64,000 nucleotides of DNA, taken from assembly GCA_965202955.1 (NCBI GenBank), contig OZ241871.1:4340001-4404000 (forward strand). Direction: 5' to 3'. The notes beneath the pieces are model-generated. The model was given only the letters and a program-made list of their open reading frames with translations, was not told the DNA's origin and ran no database searches. The number at the start of each line of letters is the position of its first letter. The first letter of the stretch is position 1. This DNA is from Bin5 sp034422415. GTDB taxonomy: Bacteria; Chloroflexota; Anaerolineae; Caldilineales; Caldilineaceae. This document shows positions 34,904-42,932 of the stretch, one piece after another. The translations under genes and the position numbers were made by a program.

Positions 34904-35240
34904 AGTGACCGCCCGCTTCCCCAGAACGAAGCGCCCCCGATCCTGCAAGCCAAGGCCTGCAGGTGTCGATCGCCTGCTGGGAGGTTCCTGGGAGGGCCAT
35001 AAATCTATGGTACAATCTGGTCAGTTCTTGCCTGGAAGCCGCGCCGGAAGGTCAGAGCCGGATACCAAACCGGGTGCGTCGCTCGCCCTGACCCGCCGAG
35101 GCCTGCGCCGGCGCCGTCCAAACCCCTTCCGGCGTAGTCCTGGCCCATTTTGACATAACTGTCTGCCAGCAGCCAATCGCATTGTGGTCACTGAGACACC
35201 ACCCAACAGGGGCAGCTCCACGGGTTTACCGTTACGCCAA
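34904..35240. other. Divergent intergenic region
   Basis: About 335 bases between the small membrane protein gene (-) and the DUF58 gene (+). A plus-strand extended -10 element at 35008-35016 (TGGTACAAT) is the only signal noted; its -35 is weak. No gene is supported. Confidence 0.5.
35008..35016 (+). promoter_or_regulatory. Possible extended -10 promoter for the DUF58-transglutaminase pair
   Basis: TGG plus TACAAT, about 225 bases before the DUF58 start chosen here and 168 before the alternative GTG at 35184. Confidence 0.4.
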
Positions 35241-36815
35241 ATGTCGCGGCGGACGCTCGCCCGGCTCCTGAACCGCAAGCTACCCGCGGACCGACGCATC
35301 GAACTGCGAAACGGGTGGCCTCTTTACTTCATTCCCTTGCTGCTCTTTATGCAGCTGCTCGGCCCAAGCCCGGTCTGGATAGCGCTTCTCGTTTCACTTG
35401 TCATTGTCTACGCTGTCAGCTATGCTTGGTTGCGGTCCCAGGTCCTGCACATCTTCTTCGAACGGCGGCGCGAGGGCTCGATGCTGGTTGTGGGCGACGC
35501 GCTCCAGGAGCGTTTCGTGCTTAGAAACGACAGCTCCCTGCCGTTGCACTGGCTGGAGTTCGCCGACAACTCGCGGCTCCCCGGCTACAACCCGCGCCAG
35601 GTTGTTAGCTGCGGCCCCGGAAGCAGCTATCAGTGGCGGGCCGAAGCCCAGTGCGGCCAGCGCGGCGTCTTTCGACTTGGCCCGTACGCACTGCGGACGG
35701 GCGATCCCTTCGGACTCTTCAGCCTGGAGATGGCGAGCGCGGAGTCCGAAACGCTTCTTGTCTATCCGCGCGTGGCGCTCATGCCAGCGATCGATCTGCC
35801 CAGGGGCAACCTCTCGGGACGGGACCGCCGCCGCATGACTTACAGCGGGACGGAGCGCGCGCCGGTCGTCAGGGCCTACCGTCCCGGTGACAGCCTGCGC
35901 CATGTTCACTGGCCTACCAGCGCAAGGCAGGGCGAGCTGATCGTAACCGACGTAGAGACCGAACCGAGCGGAGACCTGTGGATTGTGCTCGATGTCAACC
36001 GGCGTGTTCAATCGGGAGAGGCGTCGACCAGCACGCTCGAAACCGGCATTGTCCTTGCGGCCAGCGCGGCAGCCGAATACCTGGGCGGCGGCGAACGCCG
36101 CTCTGTCGGCCTCCTTACCGCTCCAGCCCGCCAGTCTGGCTGGGAATCCGATGCCCTGGCGGGGGATTCGGCCGCATCAGGTCTGGAGGGACTTGCCGCG
36201 GTCGACGGCAACGGCGAACGCACGCAGATCCGCGCAGACGAGTCAGACTCCCATCTTGTCGCCGTGCCGCCTCTGCCCGGCAAAGGGCAGGTCTGGCGCA
36301 TCCTGGCCGCGCTGGCGCCTGTCCAGGCCGGCGACCTGTCCCTGGAGCAACTGCTGCACCGCAGCCGCGGCGTGTTCAGCGCCGGCCAAACTGTCCTGGT
36401 TGTCACATCGGACGTTGTTTACGAAGGCACAGACTGGGCGGCGGAACTCCTACATCTGCGGCGCGGCGGCGTTTCGTCAAGTGTTCTCGCCGTAACGCCC
36501 ACCGCGGTTCCTGCCGGCTTCGAAAGGGTCGAAAGCACCGCCAGGAATGGCGAGTCGGAGAATCAAGCACCTAGTTCGCTGGAACCTGTTATGTCTCAGG
36601 CAGAGGAGACAGGTCCCCTCCTAGCCCCTGCCTTTCTTGACGACAGCCAGGCACAGTTGGCTGACATCCTGACCCGCTATGAAATCCCGGTCCAGTTCAT
36701 GGCGGCGGGGACCGCACTGGCGCCCGCACTCACCTATCGGCGCACGCGCACGGTCCTCCGCTCCACCCCTTCGGGCGGCGTTGTGGCCTACGAAATCGAG
36801 GAGGATGTCGGTTGA
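35241..36815 (+). CDS. DUF58-domain membrane protein
   Basis: A 524-residue protein with two close membrane helices near the N-terminus (WPLYFIPLLLFMQLLG and VWIALLVSLVIVYAVSYAW). A beta-sandwich-like region follows, then the DUF58 signature RAYRPGDSLRHVHWPTSAR, a von Willebrand-type A-domain-related module beginning DLWIVLDVN. DUF58 proteins usually act with a MoxR ATPase and a transglutaminase-like protein; here the transglutaminase follows directly, but no MoxR gene is in the window. ATG 35241 was chosen; GTG 35184 would add 19 polar residues. Confidence 0.85.
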   Translation: MSRRTLARLLNRKLPADRRIELRNGWPLYFIPLLLFMQLLGPSPVWIALLVSLVIVYAVSYAWLRSQVLHIFFERRREGSMLVVGDALQERFVLRNDSSLPLHWLEFADNSRLPGYNPRQVVSCGPGSSYQWRAEAQCGQRGVFRLGPYALRTGDPFGLFSLEMASAESETLLVYPRVALMPAIDLPRGNLSGRDRRRMTYSGTERAPVVRAYRPGDSLRHVHWPTSARQGELIVTDVETEPSGDLWIVLDVNRRVQSGEASTSTLETGIVLAASAAAEYLGGGERRSVGLLTAPARQSGWESDALAGDSAASGLEGLAAVDGNGERTQIRADESDSHLVAVPPLPGKGQVWRILAALAPVQAGDLSLEQLLHRSRGVFSAGQTVLVVTSDVVYEGTDWAAELLHLRRGGVSSSVLAVTPTAVPAGFERVESTARNGESENQAPSSLEPVMSQAEETGPLLAPAFLDDSQAQLADILTRYEIPVQFMAAGTALAPALTYRRTRTVLRSTPSGGVVAYEIEEDVG

Positions 36816-39214
36816 GCGCGGTTCCGGCAGTGGACGACCAGCACGTCGTCATGCGCCTGTTCCAGAAGGCGGCGCAGCGTTTCCGGCCGCCGCTTGGCTG
36901 GTCGGTCTTCGCAGTGACCCTCTTATTGGCGGTGCTGCCGCCGCTGGCGATACGCGAGGCCCGCTGGATCGACCTGAGACGCATTCAGGTCGTCCTCGAA
37001 TGGGTCCCCGTGATCAGCCTCCTGGCCGGCTGGTGGCTGGTCAGCCTCCTGCGCGCCTGGTTCGCCCGCCCCCTGTCCGAATCCCCGCAGCCTCCCGACC
37101 AGAATCCGAGAACATGGGCGCAGCGCTTTTTCGTCCAGCTTCGCAGGCCTCTCTTTGCTCTGGGCTGTTTCGCTGGATTCCTGCTCTGGACCGCTCTCGG
37201 CATCGTGACCGTTTCGCAGGTGATTGTTCACTGGATTCCCGGCCCGATCGATACGTGGAAGGCAGTTGCCGTCAGAGATCCGCTCTCCCTGGCAGCAGGC
37301 GCCCGGGCCGACCTGTCGGCCCTGGTCTGGCGCTACAGCGACTGGCTACAGGGCGTGCAGGCCGGCGGTGCCTACCAGGACAACTTTGTCTTTCTCTCCT
37401 TTTTCGGCGTCATGCTCTGGCTGCTTGGCGGGGTCTCAGCGCTGCTTGTCCATTCGACCCGAAACGGCCTGATCGTGGGCGCGCCGGTCCTGTGGGTGCT
37501 GGCTACACTCCTCTTTTACGGCCGCCAGGGGCGGCAGCTCATCCTGGTCGGTTTGGTCGCGACCTTGCTCCTGCATGTCCTCCTGGACCAGAAGCGCCTG
37601 GAACGGATCTGGGTCGGCCGCGAGACTGATTTCAGTCCAATGCTGATCACAGATCGCCTGCTCTCGATCCTTGCGGTCGCCGTGCCCATGGTTCTTCTGG
37701 CCGGTTTCATGCCCAACGTCGTTATCCGTCCGGTTGCCAACAAGGTCTACCAGACGATGACACCCGTTTACGACTCGGTGGACGGCGTGACCGAGCGGAT
37801 GTTTCCGGACCTCAAGGGGGGCAGACGCGGCATGGGCCGCCTCAGCAGCGGCCTGCCGAACCGCTTCCTGCTTGAAGGCGGCTCGGAACTCGGGCGGTTC
37901 GAGGTGATGCGGGTCTCAACAAACTATCCCTTTGGGCCGGTGACCGAGCTGGGTCAGACGCCTCCTCGCCTCTATATGCGGCGGGGCACATTCGCCGATT
38001 ACGACGGGCGCGGTTGGAGCAACACCGGCGAGGAAAGGGATGCCTCGTACGAGGCAAATCGCGCCTGGCGCGAGGAAGATGAGTGGCCGGGCCGGGTGGC
38101 GCTTGTGCAGAGAGTCAGACTTACCGCCCCGACTGCAGTCCTTGCTGCAGCCGGAGAACCTTCCGAATTCCGTATGGACTACCAGCTGGAGCGGCGTTCC
38201 CAGGACGACCTGGTCGCCGTATGGTCCGGCGTTGGCCCGGTCGACCGCTTCGACGTTGTTTCCTACGTGCCGGCACTGTCAGCCGACCGGCTGCGCGCTC
38301 TGCCCGCATGGGGCGATGCGCCGCTGCCGCTTCAACCCGAACTCGGCATACATCTGCACGTCTCAGAGAGCGTTACGCCACGCACGCGGCGGCTAGCCGA
38401 AAAACTGGCCACCGGGAAGACGGGACCATTCGAAGTCGCTGAGGCAATCGAAGCTCACCTGCGCGGAATAGACTATAATCTGGAGGTCCCACCCCCGCCG
38501 CCCGACACAGATGTGGCCGATTTCTTCCTGTTTGACCTGCAAGAGGGCTACTGTGACTACTACACGACGGCGTTCGCTGTTCTGGCGCGGTTGAACGGCC
38601 TCCCGACGCGCTTCGCAACCGGTTATATTGGTGGCTACTGGGAGCTGGAGACGGGGGAATGGACGATTACCGAGGCCGAAGCCCATTCATGGCCGGAAGT
38701 CTATCTTCCAGAGGTCGGGTGGGTGCCCTTTGAGCCGACCGCCGGTCGGCCATCCCTTCAGCGGGAGAGTGCAGTTCAGTTTGCAACAGATCGTTCGCCC
38801 AACACCCAGCCGGCGGCAGACGAGGAGACGGCCCCGGGCCAGGAATGGAGCTGGAGCTGGCAGACGCTTTTCTGGCTGCTGCCGCTGGCCGCGCTGCTTT
38901 TCGCAGTCTGGAGGCTGCTTGAGCGCAGACCGCAGGATCCCTGGCTCGGACTGCTCAGGTGGGGCCGGCGCATCGGACGTCCCCACCTGTCGACCGAGAC
39001 GGAACTGGAGTACGGGCGCGGTCTCTCGACCCATCTGAGAGAGCATGAAAGCGAACCGGAGCGGCGTCGAAGACTGACCAGGAACGTCCTGGGCCTAACC
39101 GCCGCGATCAGCCAGGAACGCTACGCGAACCTACCGGCGCGCGCCGGCGCACTGTCGCGTGCCGTCGAACTGTGGCGGGCCATGCGCCGCGACATCCGGC
39201 GCCTTCCCTGGTAG
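36812..39214 (+). CDS. TgpA-type membrane transglutaminase-like protein
   Basis: An 800-residue membrane protein. The N-terminal third has several helices (for example LLLAVLPPLAIREARW, ALGCFAGFLLWTALGIVTV), then a soluble domain with the transglutaminase-like core. Catalytic Cys is in EGYCDYYTTAFAVLARLNGL and His in EAEAHSWPEVYLPEVGWVPF; the Asp-equivalent position lies in the following FEPTAG stretch. A single helix (WSWQTLFWLLPLAALLFAVW) near residue 690 is followed by a cytoplasmic DUF4129-like tail. A TTG start overlaps the stop of the DUF58 gene, as expected for coupled genes. Likely cell-surface protein processing or crosslinking. Confidence 0.88.
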   Translation: MSAVPAVDDQHVVMRLFQKAAQRFRPPLGWSVFAVTLLLAVLPPLAIREARWIDLRRIQVVLEWVPVISLLAGWWLVSLLRAWFARPLSESPQPPDQNPRTWAQRFFVQLRRPLFALGCFAGFLLWTALGIVTVSQVIVHWIPGPIDTWKAVAVRDPLSLAAGARADLSALVWRYSDWLQGVQAGGAYQDNFVFLSFFGVMLWLLGGVSALLVHSTRNGLIVGAPVLWVLATLLFYGRQGRQLILVGLVATLLLHVLLDQKRLERIWVGRETDFSPMLITDRLLSILAVAVPMVLLAGFMPNVVIRPVANKVYQTMTPVYDSVDGVTERMFPDLKGGRRGMGRLSSGLPNRFLLEGGSELGRFEVMRVSTNYPFGPVTELGQTPPRLYMRRGTFADYDGRGWSNTGEERDASYEANRAWREEDEWPGRVALVQRVRLTAPTAVLAAAGEPSEFRMDYQLERRSQDDLVAVWSGVGPVDRFDVVSYVPALSADRLRALPAWGDAPLPLQPELGIHLHVSESVTPRTRRLAEKLATGKTGPFEVAEAIEAHLRGIDYNLEVPPPPPDTDVADFFLFDLQEGYCDYYTTAFAVLARLNGLPTRFATGYIGGYWELETGEWTITEAEAHSWPEVYLPEVGWVPFEPTAGRPSLQRESAVQFATDRSPNTQPAADEETAPGQEWSWSWQTLFWLLPLAALLFAVWRLLERRPQDPWLGLLRWGRRIGRPHLSTETELEYGRGLSTHLREHESEPERRRRLTRNVLGLTAAISQERYANLPARAGALSRAVELWRAMRRDIRRLPW

Positions 39215-39253
39215 CGGCCGCTCCGCATCGCCGCCGCTGCATCAAGCACTCTT

Positions 39254-40399
39254 CTACTCTTTAATGCCCTCATTCTCCAGCTCGCCCTCCATTTCGAGCA
39301 GTGATAGGTCCGCCGCGAGGTCGTCCGGGTCCGGGGCCGCATGCCGCTCCCACAGTTCACTTGCCAACCGACTCGAATCGGTCGGAATCCCGTAACGAGC
39401 AAAGTACCGGCACACGCGCGCAACATCCCTGTTCAGAATCGACTGCGCGCTGCGATTTGTGCGCGCGTTCACCACCTGCGGGAAATCGATGAACGTGATC
39501 TTCCCCTGCCAATACAGAATGTTGTAGGCCGACAGGTCCCCGTGGACCAGTCCTTTCTCCAGCATGGCGGCAATGCTTTCCAGGACCTGTTCAAAGAAAG
39601 CGGAGGCTTCACCAGATTCGAGGCTGACCTCGTGAAGGTTTGGCGCGGCCTTTCCCCCGTTCCCAATGTAGGCCATCAGAATTGCATTCTCGGCCACGCC
39701 GTATGGCTCAGGGACGGAAACACCGGCACTGTGCAATATCTGCAGGGCACTGTATTCGTACATCAGCCAGGATGTGTGCCGCACCTCAACACCGAAAACG
39801 CTCTTCTTGCCAACCGCCCGCGCGATGCGCCCGTCGCGCGGGTTGACGCTCTTTGGCCGCCCGTCCTCTGAAGTAAGCAGATGCCGTCCTTCACGGTAGA
39901 TGGCGTCATTGCGCAGATTTCGAAACTTGCGGGGACGGTAGACCTTGGCCGCAATCCATTCCGCGCCTGACGACGGATGCGCCCGGCAGCGATAAACGCT
40001 TGCTTCCTTGCCGCCCTTCACCAGCGCATTCACGTCCACAATCTGGTCTTGCGAATAGAAGGGCTGCAGCGATTCCTGGAGGAAGCCGCCTTCGTAGCGC
40101 GACGGCGTGTAGGTAGTCTCCCACACGTTTTCCAGGCCGGCTGCTTCGGCCAGGGTACCAACCTCCTCCCTGTGATCCTCAAAGCGTTGCCGTTCGTTCT
40201 TGGGGGCGCGCCGGACCCGAATCTCCCTTTCTTGCGGCAGACGAAACCTTTTCGCGTAGAAAGCCAGCTCCTCTTCCTCCTCCTCCCAGCGCCTGTCCGT
40301 CTCCCGTGGCGCCGCGTTGAGCGGGTCATTCTCCCTTTCGCTCACCTCTTGGGCTCTATCATTTGTGTCCAATTCAGTTGTATTCCTTCTGAAGGCCAT
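39254..40399 (-). CDS. RIO1-type protein kinase-like protein
   Basis: A 381-residue protein of the atypical RIO kinase family. After a charged N-terminal region (glutamate-rich near RRWEEEEEELAFYAKRF), the nucleotide-binding lobe shows LVKGGKEASVYRCRAH and WIAAKVYRP (ATP-binding Lys). The catalytic loop is GLVHGDLSAYNILYW and the metal-binding Asp is in ITFIDFPQVVN; the RIO loop YREGRHLL is also present. RIO kinases assist ribosome maturation in archaea and eukaryotes; the role in bacteria is unknown. ATG 40399 with AAGGA at 6 bases was used instead of the longer frame to 40594. Confidence 0.9.
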   Translation of the reverse strand: MAFRRNTTELDTNDRAQEVSERENDPLNAAPRETDRRWEEEEEELAFYAKRFRLPQEREIRVRRAPKNERQRFEDHREEVGTLAEAAGLENVWETTYTPSRYEGGFLQESLQPFYSQDQIVDVNALVKGGKEASVYRCRAHPSSGAEWIAAKVYRPRKFRNLRNDAIYREGRHLLTSEDGRPKSVNPRDGRIARAVGKKSVFGVEVRHTSWLMYEYSALQILHSAGVSVPEPYGVAENAILMAYIGNGGKAAPNLHEVSLESGEASAFFEQVLESIAAMLEKGLVHGDLSAYNILYWQGKITFIDFPQVVNARTNRSAQSILNRDVARVCRYFARYGIPTDSSRLASELWERHAAPDPDDLAADLSLLEMEGELENEGIKE

Positions 40400-40701
40400 A
40401 GCGGTCCTTGCGTGTCTCGTACACCTTCCCCGCAGCCCATGATCGCTGGAAGGGAGGTACGGAGAGGCGGCTTGATTGGTTGAAAAATGCTTGGCGCGGC
40501 CAGGAATCGAGGACAGCCGGAATCTGCCGTGTGCCGGCCCGTCCGTCTGTTCTTGATGTCTGAGGTATACAAGAGGCCGCGAACTGGAGACCACCTACAG
40601 CCTGTCGTTTGAGAAGGAGGAAATTCGCGGAGTTTTACAACGAGCAAACGTGCGATCACCCATCAAGGAGAACAACGATGGGACAGTCTGGGCTCTTCCG
40701 G

Positions 40702-40767
40702 CTATTTCCGCTCCTCTTGCAGGCGGTCACCACTTCCGTTCTTCATGCGTTCCTCGAAAACTGACAT
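40702..40767 (-). CDS. 21-residue mini-ORF with strong ribosome binding site
   Basis: ATG at 40767 is preceded by AAAGGAGG at exactly 6 bases, the best Shine-Dalgarno match noticed in the window, and encodes MSVFEERMKNGSGDRLQEER plus a final Lys. The peptide is charged and has no membrane character. A promoter lies about 80 bases upstream (40847-40875). It could be a leader peptide for the RIO kinase gene 300 bases downstream, a small regulatory protein, or an untranslated coincidence. No family recognised. Confidence 0.4.
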   Translation of the reverse strand: MSVFEERMKNGSGDRLQEERK

Positions 40768-40846
40768 TGGAAGCCTCCTTTCCCGCTGGTCGCGGACTAT
40801 GTGAACCGGACCGTCGCTACCCGGCACGTCGCCGGACGACGGAGCT

Positions 40847-40875
40847 ACCCTAGCACGAGATTTCCAAATTGACAA
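40847..40875 (-). promoter_or_regulatory. Promoter upstream of the mini-ORF and RIO kinase
   Basis: Minus strand TTGTCA (40875-40870), 17-bp spacer, TAGGGT (40852-40847), immediately after the VOC gene's stop. The -35 is good, the -10 moderate. Confidence 0.5.
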
Positions 40876-40882
40876 GCGCCCC

Positions 40883-41245
40883 TCACGTGGCCTGCATCTC
40901 GACGAGACGCCCGTCAGGATCGCGCACATAGGCCGAGCGGCCCCAAGGGTAGGTGGTCGGCGCAATCGCGCCCGGATACTCCCCCAGGCCGCTTTCAGAC
41001 CAGGCAGCCTCCAGCTCCGCGACACCAATCGCAAAATGGTCCTCGTTGGGAGGATCCGATTCGTCGACCTCGTAGGCGGGATCAGGCGGCACGCGGTGAT
41101 GGATCAAAATATGCAGACCATCCAACTGAAAGAGGGCCATCTGCTCCGAACTGAAGGCAGGCTCACCTCCGAGTAGCTTTTTGTAGAATGCCGTCAGCGC
41201 GGGCACATCGTCTGTGAAGAGCGCTAGTTCAACCAGTTGACGCAT
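40883..41245 (-). CDS. VOC (glyoxalase/bleomycin resistance) family protein
   Basis: A 120-residue single-module protein of the vicinal oxygen chelate fold: strand-helix start QLVELALFTDDVPALTAFYKK, then a GEPAFSS turn, and the C-terminal YVRDPDGRLVEMQ carrying the usual glutamate metal ligand. Members are lyases, dioxygenases or resistance proteins; no specific reaction can be given. GGAG lies about 9 bases upstream of the ATG. It is the last gene of the SDR-cupin-VOC run, 44 bases after the cupin gene. Confidence 0.85.
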   Translation of the reverse strand: MRQLVELALFTDDVPALTAFYKKLLGGEPAFSSEQMALFQLDGLHILIHHRVPPDPAYEVDESDPPNEDHFAIGVAELEAAWSESGLGEYPGAIAPTTYPWGRSAYVRDPDGRLVEMQAT

Positions 41246-41289
41246 AACACGAAGCTCCGATTCCTGAATATTAATGAACGATAGCGTGA

Positions 41290-41811
41290 TCAGCGAAGGT
41301 CGCGAAGAATCTGCTCCTGGGCGGGAAATCGGGCCATGAGCGCCTCGAACTCCGCCGCGTCCGGCATTGAGAAATCTTCATCGCTGTACGCCGGAGCAAG
41401 CGAACAGGCCATCAATGCCCACTCCCCCCCAGACTGCAGGCGTGCTCCGAACCAGCTCCTTGCTGGTACAACCGCCTGCACAGTCTGGCCCTGCAGTATG
41501 CCATGTCCCAAGTCAATTTTCGTATAGTCATCATGAGGGCCAAAAAAGTACAAATCAACCGAATCACCTAAATAGAAGTGCCACACTTCATCCGTCACCA
41601 GCCGGTGCAGCCGCGACTTCGAATCCGCCGTCAACAAATAATAGATGACGGACGTTGCGGATCTGTTCGAGCCAATCTCGGGCGGCAGTACGTTCGCGGG
41701 CAGGTGCAATTCGCTCGTGTATGTCTCTCGATAGTAGCCCCCCTCCACCGGCAGCGGCGCGAGGTCCAGGATTCGAATCACGTCGGCGGCCGTGAGCGCG
41801 TGTTCTGGCAT
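41290..41811 (-). CDS. DUF985 cupin protein
   Basis: A 173-residue cupin of the DUF985 (Cupin_5) group: EGGYYRETYTSE near the N-terminus, SVIYYLLTADSKSRLHRL and DEVWHFYLGDSVDLYF as the first cupin motif, and a C-terminal ARLQSGGEWALMACSLAPAY with the usual end of the second motif. The conserved histidines suggest a bound metal. Members are enzymatically uncharacterised. It starts 3 bases after the SDR stop, pointing to translational coupling. Confidence 0.88.
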   Translation of the reverse strand: MPEHALTAADVIRILDLAPLPVEGGYYRETYTSELHLPANVLPPEIGSNRSATSVIYYLLTADSKSRLHRLVTDEVWHFYLGDSVDLYFFGPHDDYTKIDLGHGILQGQTVQAVVPARSWFGARLQSGGEWALMACSLAPAYSDEDFSMPDAAEFEALMARFPAQEQILRDLR

Positions 41812-41814
41812 CGT

Positions 41815-42621
41815 TTAGAAGGATGGAGCGACCTGCACGCCTCCATCGACGGTTAGTGTCACACCTGTAATCCAGCGGGCAAGGGGGGACGCGAGAAAGA
41901 GACAGGAGTCGGCGATGTCTTCCGGCGAACCTAGCCGCGCCAGGGGAGCGCGCTCCAGCCAGCGCCCCACGCCTTCAGGCCAGTCCGCCTCTAATCCGGG
42001 ACGGCCAATCAGTCCCGGCGCTACCGCGTTGACCCTGATATTGTGCTCGGCCAACTCCAACGCCGCGCTGCGCGTGTACTGCTCGACACCGGCCTTGGCC
42101 GCGCTGTAATGGCTGTGGCCGAAGGCCGTCGACGTGGCTTCGATCGATGAGATGTTTATTATCGCCCCGCCCCTCTCTGCCTCTTCTCTCTGCTTCGAAT
42201 GGTTGATTATCGCCTGCGCGGCCCGCTGTGTGCAGAGATGCATCCCTGTCAGGTTGGCGGCCAGCACATCCTCCCACTCGCTATCCGCCAGTCCCAGCAG
42301 CGGCGACACCGGATAGATGCCGGCGTTGTTGACGAGCACGTCCAGCCGGCCGCAGTGTGCCACGGCCTGACGAATCAGCCGGTCAACGTCCCCGGCAAGA
42401 CGTAAGTCGGCCTGTACCGCCAGCGCATCGCCGCCCTTCACCCGGATCTGCGCGACCACCTCCTGCGCGTCCTGACCCGCCTGAGAGTATCCAACCACAA
42501 CGGACGCGCCAGCCTCACCAAAGCGCCGTGCGATGCCCGCGCCGATTCCCCGGCTTCCGCCGGTGACGAGTACGGCTCGGCCTCCGAAATCAAGCGCAGT
42601 CGCTACATCTGGTATCTTCAT
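41815..42621 (-). CDS. Short-chain dehydrogenase/reductase
   Basis: A 268-residue classical SDR oxidoreductase. The nucleotide-binding motif is AVLVTGGSRGIGAGIA (about residues 17-32), structural NNAGIY is present, and the catalytic Ser-Tyr-Lys is in IINISSIEATS and HYSAAKAGVEQY. The C-terminal GVTLTVDGGVQ is typical of the 3-oxoacyl-ACP reductase/glucose dehydrogenase-like group. The GGSRG pattern and an absent acidic residue at the end of strand 2 lean toward NADP. Substrate unknown. First gene of the operon with the cupin and VOC genes. Confidence 0.9.
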   Translation of the reverse strand: MKIPDVATALDFGGRAVLVTGGSRGIGAGIARRFGEAGASVVVGYSQAGQDAQEVVAQIRVKGGDALAVQADLRLAGDVDRLIRQAVAHCGRLDVLVNNAGIYPVSPLLGLADSEWEDVLAANLTGMHLCTQRAAQAIINHSKQREEAERGGAIINISSIEATSTAFGHSHYSAAKAGVEQYTRSAALELAEHNIRVNAVAPGLIGRPGLEADWPEGVGRWLERAPLARLGSPEDIADSCLFLASPLARWITGVTLTVDGGVQVAPSF

Positions 42622-42932
42622 CGGCTGTCAGAAATCCCGACTCCCTGCCAGGGTTCTCTACCGTCAACGCATTTCATGATAGTACAGGGCCGGATCAGTT
42701 TCAAGTAGAAGGCTATAGACATGGCCTAGAAGGATCCACCGACATTAGAGGGAAAGTCCCAGATGAAGTCCAGAAGTCAGCGGCGCAATCGAGTGCGATG
42801 CTTGCACGTACATCTGGCTTTAATGGCCCGGCATGTCGGAGGTCGTTCTCGCTCAGAAAGAGGCCGCATAAGCCGAGCGACTCCTGTAGTTCAGGAGGCC
42901 GCAGACGGCCCCGGCCATCCTGTTTGCCTGTT
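42622..42932. other. Intergenic region upstream of the SDR operon
   Basis: About 310 bases; contains the minus-strand promoter at 42676-42704 and nothing else that I can support. No clear terminator follows the solute-binding protein gene ending at 42933. Confidence 0.55.
42676..42704 (-). promoter_or_regulatory. Sigma70-like promoter for the SDR-cupin-VOC operon
   Basis: Minus strand TTGAAA (42704-42699), 17-bp spacer, TATCAT (42681-42676), about 50 bases before the SDR start. Confidence 0.65.

Larger units (their letters stand above)
40400..40882. other. Intergenic region holding a mini-ORF and promoter
   Basis: About 480 bases between the RIO kinase and VOC genes. It contains a minus-strand promoter (40847-40875), a 21-codon frame with a very strong Shine-Dalgarno (40702-40767) and, on the plus strand, a 28-codon frame starting at 40678 whose AAGGAG site lies in a small hairpin loop (stem 40659-40664 with 40677-40682). 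The rest is unassigned. Confidence 0.6.
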
